In this document: positions 36,197-44,040 of the stretch, one piece after another
Layout of the letters: every line of letters starts with the position of its first letter
Position numbering within the stretch: the stretch's first letter is position 1
Source: an uncultured Eubacteriales bacterium
Lineage (GTDB): Bacteria > Bacillota > Clostridia > Oscillospirales > Oscillospiraceae
Direction of reading: 5' to 3'
Length of the DNA: 64,000 nucleotides
Assembly: GCA_900317375.1 (NCBI GenBank)
Contig: ONGJ01000008.1
Coordinates: 17,015-81,014 of the forward strand
Program-made: the position numbers and the translations under genes
Notes under the pieces: generated by a model
Databases searched by the model: none
Told to the model about the DNA's origin: nothing
The model's input: only the letters and a program-made list of their open reading frames with translations

Positions 36197-36981
36197 AAGC
36201 TCTGTTCTTTACGGCGTTTGCACTTTACGGCGTGGCTGTCATCCTGGAGTTTGCGGGAACGGCGTTTAAGAAAGAGAAGCTTCTGAAGACAGCCTGGTAT
36301 GTTTTTCTGGCAGCTTTTGCGGTGCACTCTGTGTTCATCATAACACGCGGCATCGCAGCCAAACGCCTGCCGCTCAGCAATCAGTTTGAGTTTGCCAACG
36401 CTTTCGCCTGGGGTGTGGCCCTGATGCTGATTGTGATGCGGCCGCGCCTGAAAAGCGACTGGCTTTCGGTTGCCGCCATGCCGGCAGCCCTGCTGGTGAT
36501 GACCTATGCGGCACTGCAGCCTATGGAAATCCATGACCTGATGCCCGCACTGCGCAGCGCCTGGTTCGGCGTTCATATCGGCTCGGCGGTCCTGAGCTAT
36601 TCCGCCTTCGTCCTCGCGGGCTGTGTCGGGCTGCGCTATCTGCTGATGGCCAGAAAGGAGAACGCCGACGAACATGCGCTGGCGCAGATGGACTATATCA
36701 GCTACCGTTTGGTGGCATTCGGCTTTCTGTTTCTGACGGTGGTCATCCTCTCCGGTGCAATCTGGGCTGAGCAGGCCTGGTCCTCCTTCTGGACCTGGGA
36801 CCCCAAGGAAGTCTGGGCGCTGATTACCTGGATCATCTATGCGGTGTACCTGCATCTTCGTCTGCGCATGAAGCGCAGGGGCAAGGCCATGGCCTGGTTC
36901 CTGGTGATCGCGGTGCCCATCGTGTTTTTCACCTTCGCCGGGGTTAACACCCTCATGCACGGCCTGCACACCTACGGCTGA
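36193..36981 (+). CDS. ccsA: Cytochrome c biogenesis protein CcsA/ResC
   Basis: CcsA carries heme across the membrane in System II maturation. The 262-residue, roughly eight-helix protein contains the tryptophan-rich WWD heme-handling motif (WAEQAWSSFWTWDPKEVWALITW, near residues 196-218) and conserved histidines before and after it. Length is typical of the short ResC type. It is coupled to ccsB and followed by a strong terminator. Confidence 0.93.
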   Translation: MKALFFTAFALYGVAVILEFAGTAFKKEKLLKTAWYVFLAAFAVHSVFIITRGIAAKRLPLSNQFEFANAFAWGVALMLIVMRPRLKSDWLSVAAMPAALLVMTYAALQPMEIHDLMPALRSAWFGVHIGSAVLSYSAFVLAGCVGLRYLLMARKENADEHALAQMDYISYRLVAFGFLFLTVVILSGAIWAEQAWSSFWTWDPKEVWALITWIIYAVYLHLRLRMKRRGKAMAWFLVIAVPIVFFTFAGVNTLMHGLHTYG

Positions 36982-37006
36982 ACCGAAGCTGAAAAAGCCT
37001 TTGTTA

Positions 37007-37052
37007 AAAACCCGCTGAGACGTTGCCGTCTCAGCGGGTTTTGTGGTATAGT
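37007..37052 (+). terminator. Terminator of nrfA-ccsBA, overlapping the next promoter
   Basis: A perfect 14-base stem (37009-37022 with 37027-37040) with a TTGC loop runs into TTTTG. TTGCCG (37023-37028) and TATAGT (37047-37052) form a possible promoter for the small gene at 37087, with its -35 box in the hairpin loop and arm. Confidence 0.85.
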
Positions 37053-37086
37053 GTCAGCTGAAAAATGACAGGAGGCTGCATGACGC

Positions 37087-37299
37087 ATGGAGAACAGCAA
37101 ACTGAACCGCATCAACGAGCTTGCCGCACTGGCAAAGGAGCGCGAACTGACAGAAGAGGAGAAAGCCGAGCGGGACGCCCTGCGGAAGGAATACATCGCC
37201 GAATGGCGCCGGGGCGCGGAGCAGGTCCTGGAGAACACCTATGTCATCGGGCCGGACGGGGTGAAGCGGAAGCTGGAGAAAAAGCCAGGCAGAAAATGA
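37087..37299 (+). CDS. DUF896 (YnzC-like) small protein
   Basis: The 70-residue protein (MENSKLNRINELAALAKERELTEEEKAERDALRKEYIAEWRRG) has the three-helix DUF896 fold seen in Bacillus YnzC, with the KLNRINELA and LTEEEKAERDALRKEYI signatures. It is highly charged and cytosolic. The molecular role is unknown. AGGAGG lies 11 bases upstream. Confidence 0.88.
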   Translation: MENSKLNRINELAALAKERELTEEEKAERDALRKEYIAEWRRGAEQVLENTYVIGPDGVKRKLEKKPGRK

Positions 37300-37326
37300 G
37301 CAGAAACCGTCTTCCTGTGAAGGCGG

Positions 37327-38673
37327 TCAGGCCCGTGTCAGATTCCGGACCCATTTGTATTTTCTGAAGCGCAGCATCACCCAGGGGATTTTTCCGACCT
37401 CGTCGAGACAGGTGCAGGCATAGACAAGCAGGACCGGCCAGTGGAACACAAAGGCGCCCAGAAGGGCAAGGGGGATGGCAATGCCCCACATGCACACGGC
37501 AAGGCTGTACATGTCGAAAACGGTGTCGCCTCCGCCATCCAGAACGCCGTTGATGGTGATGGTGTTGACGCAGCGGCCGATCATATAGAAAGCCATGATG
37601 ACCATCATGCCCGTCAGGTCTTTCCTCGCCGCATCCGTCAGAAGGACCATGCGCACAACCAGCGGCGTCACGGCAAGCACCAGGGCGGTGGAGGCAAAAC
37701 CGATCACGAAGGAAAGGTTCCGGAGCTTGATGCCATAGGCCTTTCCCAGCTCCAGATTCCCGGCGCCGAGCTCGTTGCCGACCATGATGCCGGCGGCTGT
37801 CCCGACACCGTTGCAGGCGCAGCAGACCAGGTCCCGGACCACGGCCGCGACGGAGTTCGCTGCCGCGGCGTCAACGCCCATATGCCCCAGAATCGCCGTA
37901 TAGGACGTGAAGCCCACACCCCACAAAAGAGAACCGCCCATCAGCGGGAAGCACTGTCTGGCAAAGTCGTGCGAGAGCTGCCGGTCTCTGCGGAACAATG
38001 CCGACCATCCCGGACGGATATAGTCCCGGCCGGACGAAACGGCGATGCAGAGGCCGAGCTCGATCACACGGGAAAGCGTCGTGGCCAGCGCAGCGCCCCG
38101 CGCCTGCATCCTGGGTGCCCCGAGAAGGCCGAAGATGAACACGGCGTTGAGAAGAATGTTGATGATCACCGCAGCGGAACTGATCCAGGCACAGGGCTTT
38201 ACGTGATCCGTCACCTTCATGACGGCAAGGTAGCTCTGGGAAACAGCTGTCAGCAGATAGGACCAGCCGGCAATCCGCAGATAGGCGCTTCCGATGGCGA
38301 TTAGTTCGGGATCGCCGGTAAAGGCCTTCATGAGAATGCCCGGGATAAACTCACAGGCACAGAAGAACAGCAGGGACAGGAGAAGCGCATAGCGCAGCAT
38401 GAGGTTAAACAGGCTCTGCAGCGTGTTTCGATCCCCTTTCCCCCAGTACTGGGCACCGAGGATGGACCCGGCGCCGGCGATGGCCATGAGGAAAATGTTC
38501 TGCACAAACTGGACCTGGGTCGCCAGAGAAACGGCGGTCATCTCCGCCTGTGCCACGCGGCCGAGCATCAGCGCGTCACCGGCCGCCACCAGGGCGAGCA
38601 TCAGACTCTGAAAGACAATGGGCAGGGAAAGCCGCCGCAGCTTGTCATAAAAAACTTTGTTATCGACCGTAAT
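37327..38673 (-). CDS. MATE-family efflux transporter with apparent AUU start
   Basis: The protein has the twelve-helix MATE layout with repeated segments GAGSILGAQYWGKGD and NGVGTAAGIMVGNELGAGN. The first ATG (38601) lies inside helix 1, so 24 upstream residues (VDNKVFYDKLRRLSLPIVFQ and on) clearly belong to the protein. An in-frame TGA at about 38689 leaves ATT at 38671-38673 as the only reasonable start; GGAGG lies five bases before it. Length is then 448 residues. Substrate unknown (drug or metabolite export). It has its own promoter with a perfect palindrome over the start site. Confidence 0.85.
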   Translation of the reverse strand: MTVDNKVFYDKLRRLSLPIVFQSLMLALVAAGDALMLGRVAQAEMTAVSLATQVQFVQNIFLMAIAGAGSILGAQYWGKGDRNTLQSLFNLMLRYALLLSLLFFCACEFIPGILMKAFTGDPELIAIGSAYLRIAGWSYLLTAVSQSYLAVMKVTDHVKPCAWISSAAVIINILLNAVFIFGLLGAPRMQARGAALATTLSRVIELGLCIAVSSGRDYIRPGWSALFRRDRQLSHDFARQCFPLMGGSLLWGVGFTSYTAILGHMGVDAAAANSVAAVVRDLVCCACNGVGTAAGIMVGNELGAGNLELGKAYGIKLRNLSFVIGFASTALVLAVTPLVVRMVLLTDAARKDLTGMMVIMAFYMIGRCVNTITINGVLDGGGDTVFDMYSLAVCMWGIAIPLALLGAFVFHWPVLLVYACTCLDEVGKIPWVMLRFRKYKWVRNLTRA

Positions 38674-38762
38674 GGTTTCCTCCGTTCGTCAGACACATGG
38701 CCGGGGGACGGGAAGCTTCTGCGAATCTGCCCCTCGGATGCGGAATACCGCGTCGTATCCGC

Positions 38763-38817
38763 CGGGAATGCGCATTCCCGTGACGAGCATTGTATCAAGC
38801 GGACTCCCTTTCGTCAA
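38763..38817 (-). promoter_or_regulatory. MATE gene promoter with 18-base perfect palindrome
   Basis: TTGACG (38812-38817) and TACAAT (38789-38794) are 17 bases apart on the minus strand. The perfect palindrome CGGGAATGCGCATTCCCG (38763-38780) begins about two bases after the predicted start, a typical repressor site. The leader to the ATT start is about 109 bases and contains a small GCGG-TATT-CCGC hairpin within a longer imperfect stem. No known riboswitch pattern is recognised. Confidence 0.65.
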
Positions 38818-38956
38818 GAACAGATTCCCGGCGGCGGCCTTCGAAAATCAGCTGCGCAGGGCTTCCCCGGAAGAACGGCCAACGGGAAAGCAGAACAGAC
38901 AGAAATCTCCCGCGGAGAAGAAAGAATGCGTTATCGCGCATGAGAGGGGAAGAGAA

Positions 38957-39721
38957 GTGTACAGGTACGAAACACATTGCCATACAGCGCCGGTGAGCCA
39001 GTGCGCAAGTGCGTCTGCAGAAGATACCGTCCGCTTTTACAAACAGATCGGATATGACGGGATCTTCATCACCAACCACTTCCTGGACGGAAACATCTGC
39101 CCCGATGCCAGGGCAATGAATTATGCAGACCAGATCGAGTTTTATTTTTCCGATTACGAGAAGGCGGCGGCATACGGAGAGAAAATCGGGATCAAGGTGT
39201 TTCCCGGGGTGGAGCTCTCCTACAAGGGGACGGATTTTCTGGTCTACGGTCTGGAGAAAGAATGGTATCGGACGCATCCGGAGATCATGGCCATGAGGAA
39301 ATCCGAAGAACTGCCATATCTGATGAACGCAGGCGCCTTTATCGTTCAGGCGCATCCGTACAGGGAAGCATATTACATCGATCATATCCGCCTGTTTCCG
39401 AGATGCGTTCATGCCGTGGAAGTGACGAACTCCGGCCAGGCATGGGAGGCCAATGCGATCACCGACGTCTATGCCGAGCAGTACGGCCTGCTGAAAACAT
39501 GCGGCTCCGACAACCACTGGGGGAGCGAGGTGTTCGCAAAGCTCAGGGAAAAGGGCTACCGCCCCGCAATCGCCGGAATGGCCGGCGAGACAGCTGTCAG
39601 CAGCGTGCAGGATTATATCGCGCAGGTCCGCGGGGGAATGATGAGGATGTTTCTGATGAACGAGCGCGGGGACATCACAGAGATGAACGGACAGAGCGGA
39701 CCGGACAGAGGGAAAAAGTGA
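38957..39721 (+). CDS. PHP-domain metal-dependent phosphoesterase family protein
   Basis: The start is GTG 38957 with GAGGGGA seven bases upstream; the frame is open earlier but lacks a site and homology. The 254-residue protein begins YRYETHCHTAP, the first PHP metal motif (HxH), continues with GIFITNHF (second motif), an acidic FPGVELSY, QAHPYRE and CGSDNHWG (later metal ligands). It probably hydrolyses a phosphoester or is a histidinol-phosphatase-like enzyme. Substrate unknown, and the neighbours do not help. Confidence 0.85.
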   Translation: MYRYETHCHTAPVSQCASASAEDTVRFYKQIGYDGIFITNHFLDGNICPDARAMNYADQIEFYFSDYEKAAAYGEKIGIKVFPGVELSYKGTDFLVYGLEKEWYRTHPEIMAMRKSEELPYLMNAGAFIVQAHPYREAYYIDHIRLFPRCVHAVEVTNSGQAWEANAITDVYAEQYGLLKTCGSDNHWGSEVFAKLREKGYRPAIAGMAGETAVSSVQDYIAQVRGGMMRMFLMNERGDITEMNGQSGPDRGKK

Positions 39722-39754
39722 ACAAAAAAACTCTGTTATTCACAAATTTTCCTC

Positions 39755-39783
39755 TTGAACAGGCGTGTGTTTCCATGTATAAT
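39755..39783 (+). promoter_or_regulatory. Promoter of the FIST-GGDEF gene
   Basis: TTGAAC (39755-39760) and TATAAT (39778-39783) are 17 bases apart, leaving a leader of about 75 bases that contains a GGCCGGCTGCGGCC-type hairpin. Confidence 0.7.
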
Positions 39784-39864
39784 GACAATATCCAAAATTT
39801 TGTCTATACAGGGAAATGAGGCCGGCTGCGGCCGGGTCTCAAGCGGGTATCAAAGGGGGAAAAG

Positions 39865-41634
39865 ATGAGACAGTTTCAGACCGCCTATCAGGATGCGCGG
39901 TCTTTTCGGGAAACCGTGAACGCGTGGCAGAGCTGGCGGAAGGATCACGATGCCGGTCAGGCGCTGATCCATGTGCTCTCGGACGGAGCCGACGGGGATG
40001 AAGTCCGCGCTGCCCGTTCCGTACTGGAAGAGGCGATGCCGGACGCAGCCTGCATCGGTGCATCCGCATCCGGAAACCTTTATGAGGGCAGCATATCCAC
40101 TGAACGGCTGGTCGTCACCTGTACGGTCTTTGAAAAGCCGGACAGCTTTTTCCGCACCTGCCTGATCCCGGTAGAGAACCGTGACGCGTCTGTACTGCGC
40201 GAGACCCTCCGCAATATGAAAGAGGCCTTCAGCGGCGTGAAGGCCGTCGAGGTCATCGTGACCATCGACACCATCCCGATCCGCGAGGTCTGCCGCATTC
40301 TCGAGGAAGAGATCCCCGAGGGGATTCCGGTCTGGGGCGGCGGCGCTTTCGGCGACAACGCCTTTACCGCCTATGTCTTTGAGAAGAACAGCGAGTTCAA
40401 CACCAACGGCGTCGTCATGGCCCTGATGGGCGGACCGGACCTGCACGTTATGAGCAACTTTGTCATCGGCTGGCGCCAGCTGGGTTCGCCAATGAAGGTC
40501 ACCCGCGCCAGGGGAAAGATCCTGTACGAACTGGACGGGGTGCCCGCATACCAGGTTTATGAGCACTATCTGAAGATCCCGAATGATGAACATATTTTCT
40601 ACAACGCGCTGGAGTTCCCCTTTGCCGTGAACCACGGGGACGGCGTGCTTCTGCGCCACGCCCTGGCCTGCAACGAGGACGGGTCCATCGACATGAGCAC
40701 GGACATCCCCGAGGGCAGCATCATCCACCTGACCTACGGTGACCCCGAAACCATTCTCGAGAATGTGCGGAGCAATGTGGAACAGCTGCGCAGCTTTGCG
40801 CCCGAGGTGATCTCGGTTTTTGACTGCTTCGGCAGGAAGACCTTCTGGGGCGGAACCGAGGGCAGCCGCGAGACCAGGCCGCTGAACGAGGTGGCACCGA
40901 TCTACGGTTTCTGTACTGCGGGGGAACTGATCCGCTGGCAGGGGACCATGGACCACCACAACCTGTCCCTGGTGTTCGCCGGCATGCGCGAGGGCGGCCC
41001 CGTCGAGCGGGTCATGCCGGATCTGCACAGGGAAGTCCCCCAGAACGAATCTACCATGAGCATGGTCAGGCGTCTGGCGAACTTCATCAACACGGCGACG
41101 GCCGAGGTCGTAGAGGCCAACGAGCTGCTCTCCATTATGGCGATAACCGATAAGCTTACCGGGCTGTACAATCGAGGAGAAATCCAGCGCCGAATCACCG
41201 AGCGGATCGCAGAATGCGCCACCGATCCCGTTGGCGAAAATGCGACCGGGATCATCATGATCGATCTGGACAGTTTTAAAGAGGTCAACGATACCTACGG
41301 GCATCAGGAAGGGGACCAGGTGCTGACGAAAGTGTCGGCGCTGATCCGCGAGATGACCGAGGAGCTCGGAAACGGGGCTGCCGGCGGCCGCTGGGGCGGT
41401 GAGGAGTTTATGATCCTCCTGCCGGGGATGAATCTGGAGGAGAGCGTTGCCTTTGCCGAGCGGCTGCGCAAAGGAATCGAGGCGATCCGGTTCCCGCTCT
41501 GCGGGAAAGAGACTGCGAGCTTCGGTGTTGCCGAGGCGAGACCGCAGGAGACCGAGGACGAGGTGGTCATGCGTGCGGACATGGCCCTGTACAAGGCAAA
41601 GCGCCTCGGAAAGAATCAGGTCCAGACGGACTGA
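39865..41634 (+). CDS. FIST-sensor diguanylate cyclase (FIST-GGDEF)
   Basis: The 589-residue soluble protein has an N-terminal FIST domain (about residues 35-230, ACIGASASGNLYEG and IPVWGGGAFGDN), a FIST C-terminal domain (about 235-375, ending in YGFCTAGELIRW), a short coiled helix and a GGDEF domain (about 425-585). The signature is RWGGEEF near residue 512, so cyclase activity is expected; DKLTGLYNRG opens the domain. FIST domains are thought to bind small ligands such as amino acids. It could oppose the EAL protein at 21285. Confidence 0.92.
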   Translation: MRQFQTAYQDARSFRETVNAWQSWRKDHDAGQALIHVLSDGADGDEVRAARSVLEEAMPDAACIGASASGNLYEGSISTERLVVTCTVFEKPDSFFRTCLIPVENRDASVLRETLRNMKEAFSGVKAVEVIVTIDTIPIREVCRILEEEIPEGIPVWGGGAFGDNAFTAYVFEKNSEFNTNGVVMALMGGPDLHVMSNFVIGWRQLGSPMKVTRARGKILYELDGVPAYQVYEHYLKIPNDEHIFYNALEFPFAVNHGDGVLLRHALACNEDGSIDMSTDIPEGSIIHLTYGDPETILENVRSNVEQLRSFAPEVISVFDCFGRKTFWGGTEGSRETRPLNEVAPIYGFCTAGELIRWQGTMDHHNLSLVFAGMREGGPVERVMPDLHREVPQNESTMSMVRRLANFINTATAEVVEANELLSIMAITDKLTGLYNRGEIQRRITERIAECATDPVGENATGIIMIDLDSFKEVNDTYGHQEGDQVLTKVSALIREMTEELGNGAAGGRWGGEEFMILLPGMNLEESVAFAERLRKGIEAIRFPLCGKETASFGVAEARPQETEDEVVMRADMALYKAKRLGKNQVQTD

Positions 41635-41667
41635 AAACGGAGAATACAAAAACAACATACAGCAGAA

Positions 41668-41702
41668 CATCGGGGACGGCTCTGTCAGAGCTGTCCCCGA
41701 TG
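41668..41702. terminator. Convergent terminator hairpin
   Basis: A stem CATCGGGGAC-GGCTC / GAGC-TGTCCCCGATG lies between the FIST-GGDEF gene (plus) and the second MATE gene (minus). There is no T run, so its strength is uncertain. Confidence 0.6.
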
Positions 41703-41789
41703 CGGCATTCTTCGGGAAAACTGCTTATTCCGATCTGCATACCCTCAGATTTTGCTGCACGAAGAGGCTGAAAATGCAGTGCCCGATGT

Positions 41790-43181
41790 TCAGATGACTT
41801 TTTTATCCTTCCATTTTCCGCTGCGGAAGCGGGCGATATCCAGCGCGGCTTTGATGCACCAGTCCATCACCATGGCCAGGGTGATGCCGATGACGCCCAG
41901 ATGCAGCCACAGCGCCAGCACATAGGACAGCAGGGTGCGGCAGAACACCGTGGCAAAGATCGAGGCCCACATGGTGAATTTCACATCCCCGGCGGCACGC
42001 AGACCCGAGGAGAGAGGACCGGAGAAGGGCTGGACAAAGGCCGCGAACAGATTGTGGATGGCAACGATGATCAGAATGAGCCGCTTCGTGTCTGCCCCGA
42101 GATCATACAGCGGCAGCAGCAGCGGCGTCAGAAGCATCACAAAGGCGTTCCAGATCACGGCCAGCACGAGGGAGATGCGGGTCAGTTTGCGCATGTACCA
42201 TTCAGCGGCCTCGGTGTCGCCCGCGCCGACGCACTGGCCGATCACGGTGATGAAGACGGTGCTCATGGAGACAGACATGCAGGCGGCCAGGGACCAGAAG
42301 GTCTGGCCGGTGGTGTTTGCGGCAATCTGCGAGGTGCCGAAGGTGGCAACCAGCATGCCGAGAATCACCTTGGCGGCCTGAAAGAGCGTATTTTCGACGG
42401 AATTGGGAATGGCGACGCCGAGAATGCGCTTTGCCATGCCAGGATGCAGGCGCAGCATGCCGCTCCAGCGGATTCGGACCTCCTGGCCGTCCCGAAAGCA
42501 GAGGACGGTCATGACAGATGCTGCGAGATACCAGGAGATCACGGTAGGCCAGGCAACGCCGGCCGCACCGGCGTGCAGGACAAAAATGCCGATGGCGTTG
42601 CCGATAACATTGATGATATTGGCAAGCAGAGAAACCCGCATGGTGACCGCGGTCTTCCCCATGGTCCGATAGAGGCCGGCACCGGCGTTGTAGATCGCGT
42701 TGGCCGGGAAGGAGAGGGCGACAATTCGAAGATAGGTCTCGCAGGCGCGCATCGTGGCAGGCTCGGTGGAGGGATACATCAGATGAAGCAGACCGGAGCC
42801 GAACAGGAGAATGAGCACCATACAGACCAGTGACATCACCCCGGCGAGATGGAAAATCTGAGAGGCTGCCAGACAGCTGTTTTCCCGATCCCGGCTGCCG
42901 ATGTACTGGGCAACCACGACGGAGCCGCCCGCCGCGATGGCGGTGAAAAGATAAATGAAGATCGTATAAATCATGGTGTCCAGACCGACGCCTGCCACGA
43001 CGGCCTCGCCGGCATGGCTGACCATCATGGTGTCCGTGAGGCCGACGATCATCTGGAGCAGCTGCTCAATGAGCAGAGGGACGATCATAGCCTTCAGCAA
43101 GGCGTTGGAAAAGACCTTTTTTTCTTCCGGGATCTGCTGCTTCGGTTTTGTGAGACGCAGCAGGTATGACAGGACTGTCAA
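41790..43181 (-). CDS. MATE-family efflux transporter
   Basis: The 463-residue, twelve-helix protein has MATE signatures (GLTDTMMVSHAGEAVVAGVG, AAGGSVVVAQYIGSRDRENS, TVFITVIGQCVGAGDTEAAEWY). The first ATG is inside helix 1, so a TTG at 43181 is the likely start; a GGAG site lies 13 bases upstream, which is rather far. Homology to the first MATE gene is modest, so this is not a recent duplicate. Substrate unknown. Confidence 0.88.
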   Translation of the reverse strand: MTVLSYLLRLTKPKQQIPEEKKVFSNALLKAMIVPLLIEQLLQMIVGLTDTMMVSHAGEAVVAGVGLDTMIYTIFIYLFTAIAAGGSVVVAQYIGSRDRENSCLAASQIFHLAGVMSLVCMVLILLFGSGLLHLMYPSTEPATMRACETYLRIVALSFPANAIYNAGAGLYRTMGKTAVTMRVSLLANIINVIGNAIGIFVLHAGAAGVAWPTVISWYLAASVMTVLCFRDGQEVRIRWSGMLRLHPGMAKRILGVAIPNSVENTLFQAAKVILGMLVATFGTSQIAANTTGQTFWSLAACMSVSMSTVFITVIGQCVGAGDTEAAEWYMRKLTRISLVLAVIWNAFVMLLTPLLLPLYDLGADTKRLILIIVAIHNLFAAFVQPFSGPLSSGLRAAGDVKFTMWASIFATVFCRTLLSYVLALWLHLGVIGITLAMVMDWCIKAALDIARFRSGKWKDKKVI

Positions 43182-43288
43182 GGCTTCTTGTATTCTCCTT
43201 TTCTTTCTTTATCCGATGCCTTCAGTTTATCAGAGAAGCGGACGAAAGGCAAGAACAGAACACCGGCTGCGCGCAGGCAACTTTCTGC

Positions 43289-43318
43289 TTGCCGTGAGCG
43301 GACCGGCTGTGATAAAAT
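43289..43318 (+). promoter_or_regulatory. Weak promoter of the phosphoribosyltransferase gene
   Basis: TTGCCG (43289-43294) and TAAAAT (43313-43318) are 18 bases apart, 74 bases upstream of the ATG at 43392. The match is modest. Confidence 0.4.
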
Positions 43319-43391
43319 AAGATAAAAGACCGATGGATTCCTTCCGTCGGACAGACAGGATCAAAAATCATTCAGAAAGGATGCGGCACGA

Positions 43392-44030
43392 ATGGGTATT
43401 ACGACAACACATCTGCGGGACGGGAAACACAGTATTCCTCTGCGCATTGCCAGAGGGCATTTTGCGACAAGCAACTTTCACGTGAACTGCTATCTGGACA
43501 TGACCTATACCAAGCACCGCCTGGAGGAAGCACAGGAAGCAGCCAAAGAGCTGGCCGAGAACCTGGATAAGACCTGCCCGATCGACAGTATCCTCTGCCT
43601 GGAGGGGACCGAGGTGATCGCGACCTTCCTGGCACAGGAGCTGATTAAAAAAGGGATCGGCATTACCAACGAACACAAGACGATCTACGTCGTCACCCCG
43701 GAGCTGGACAGCGGACATCAGCTGATCTTCCGCAGCAACATTGCCCACCTGATCCGCAACCGGCACGTTCTGATTCTGGCGGCGACGATCGCCAGCGGGG
43801 CCATGGTGCTCGACGCCATCAACGCGGTCAGGTATTACGGCGGCACCCCGGAAAGAATCTGTGCGGTGTTCTCGGTGGGGAAGAAGTGCGGCGGCATTCC
43901 GATCACATCCATTTTCAACGCGGATTTTCTGCCCGACTATATGTGCGCGCCGCCTGCCGACTGCCCCCTGTGCAGGGAGGGCGTCAAGCTGGATGCGCTG
44001 GTAAACGCATACGGCATTTCCAGTTTTTAA
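43392..44030 (+). CDS. Phosphoribosyltransferase family protein (orotate PRTase-like)
   Basis: The 212-residue protein has the type I PRTase fold: GHFATSNFHVNCYLDMT near residue 22, a predicted PRPP loop VLILAATIASGAMVL near residue 125 and a C-terminal region ending in paired cysteines (CAPPADCPLC). Clostridial proteins of this type are often labelled orotate phosphoribosyltransferase, but the loop lacks the acidic pair of PyrE, and a true PyrE lies at 4014. Its nucleobase substrate is therefore uncertain. The IS begins 10 bases after its stop. Confidence 0.8.
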   Translation: MGITTTHLRDGKHSIPLRIARGHFATSNFHVNCYLDMTYTKHRLEEAQEAAKELAENLDKTCPIDSILCLEGTEVIATFLAQELIKKGIGITNEHKTIYVVTPELDSGHQLIFRSNIAHLIRNRHVLILAATIASGAMVLDAINAVRYYGGTPERICAVFSVGKKCGGIPITSIFNADFLPDYMCAPPADCPLCREGVKLDALVNAYGISSF

Positions 44031-44040
44031 CAGCGGACAC

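Noticed and set aside
38659-38698. Possible leader peptide MCLTNGGNHYGR overlapping the MATE start
   Set aside because: It has no ribosome site and shows no attenuator-like pattern; the overlap with the ATT start is probably chance.
41790-43181. Second AUU- or AUA-type start for the other MATE gene
   Set aside because: An in-frame TTG gives an acceptable N-terminus, so a rarer start codon is not needed, though the ribosome site is distant.
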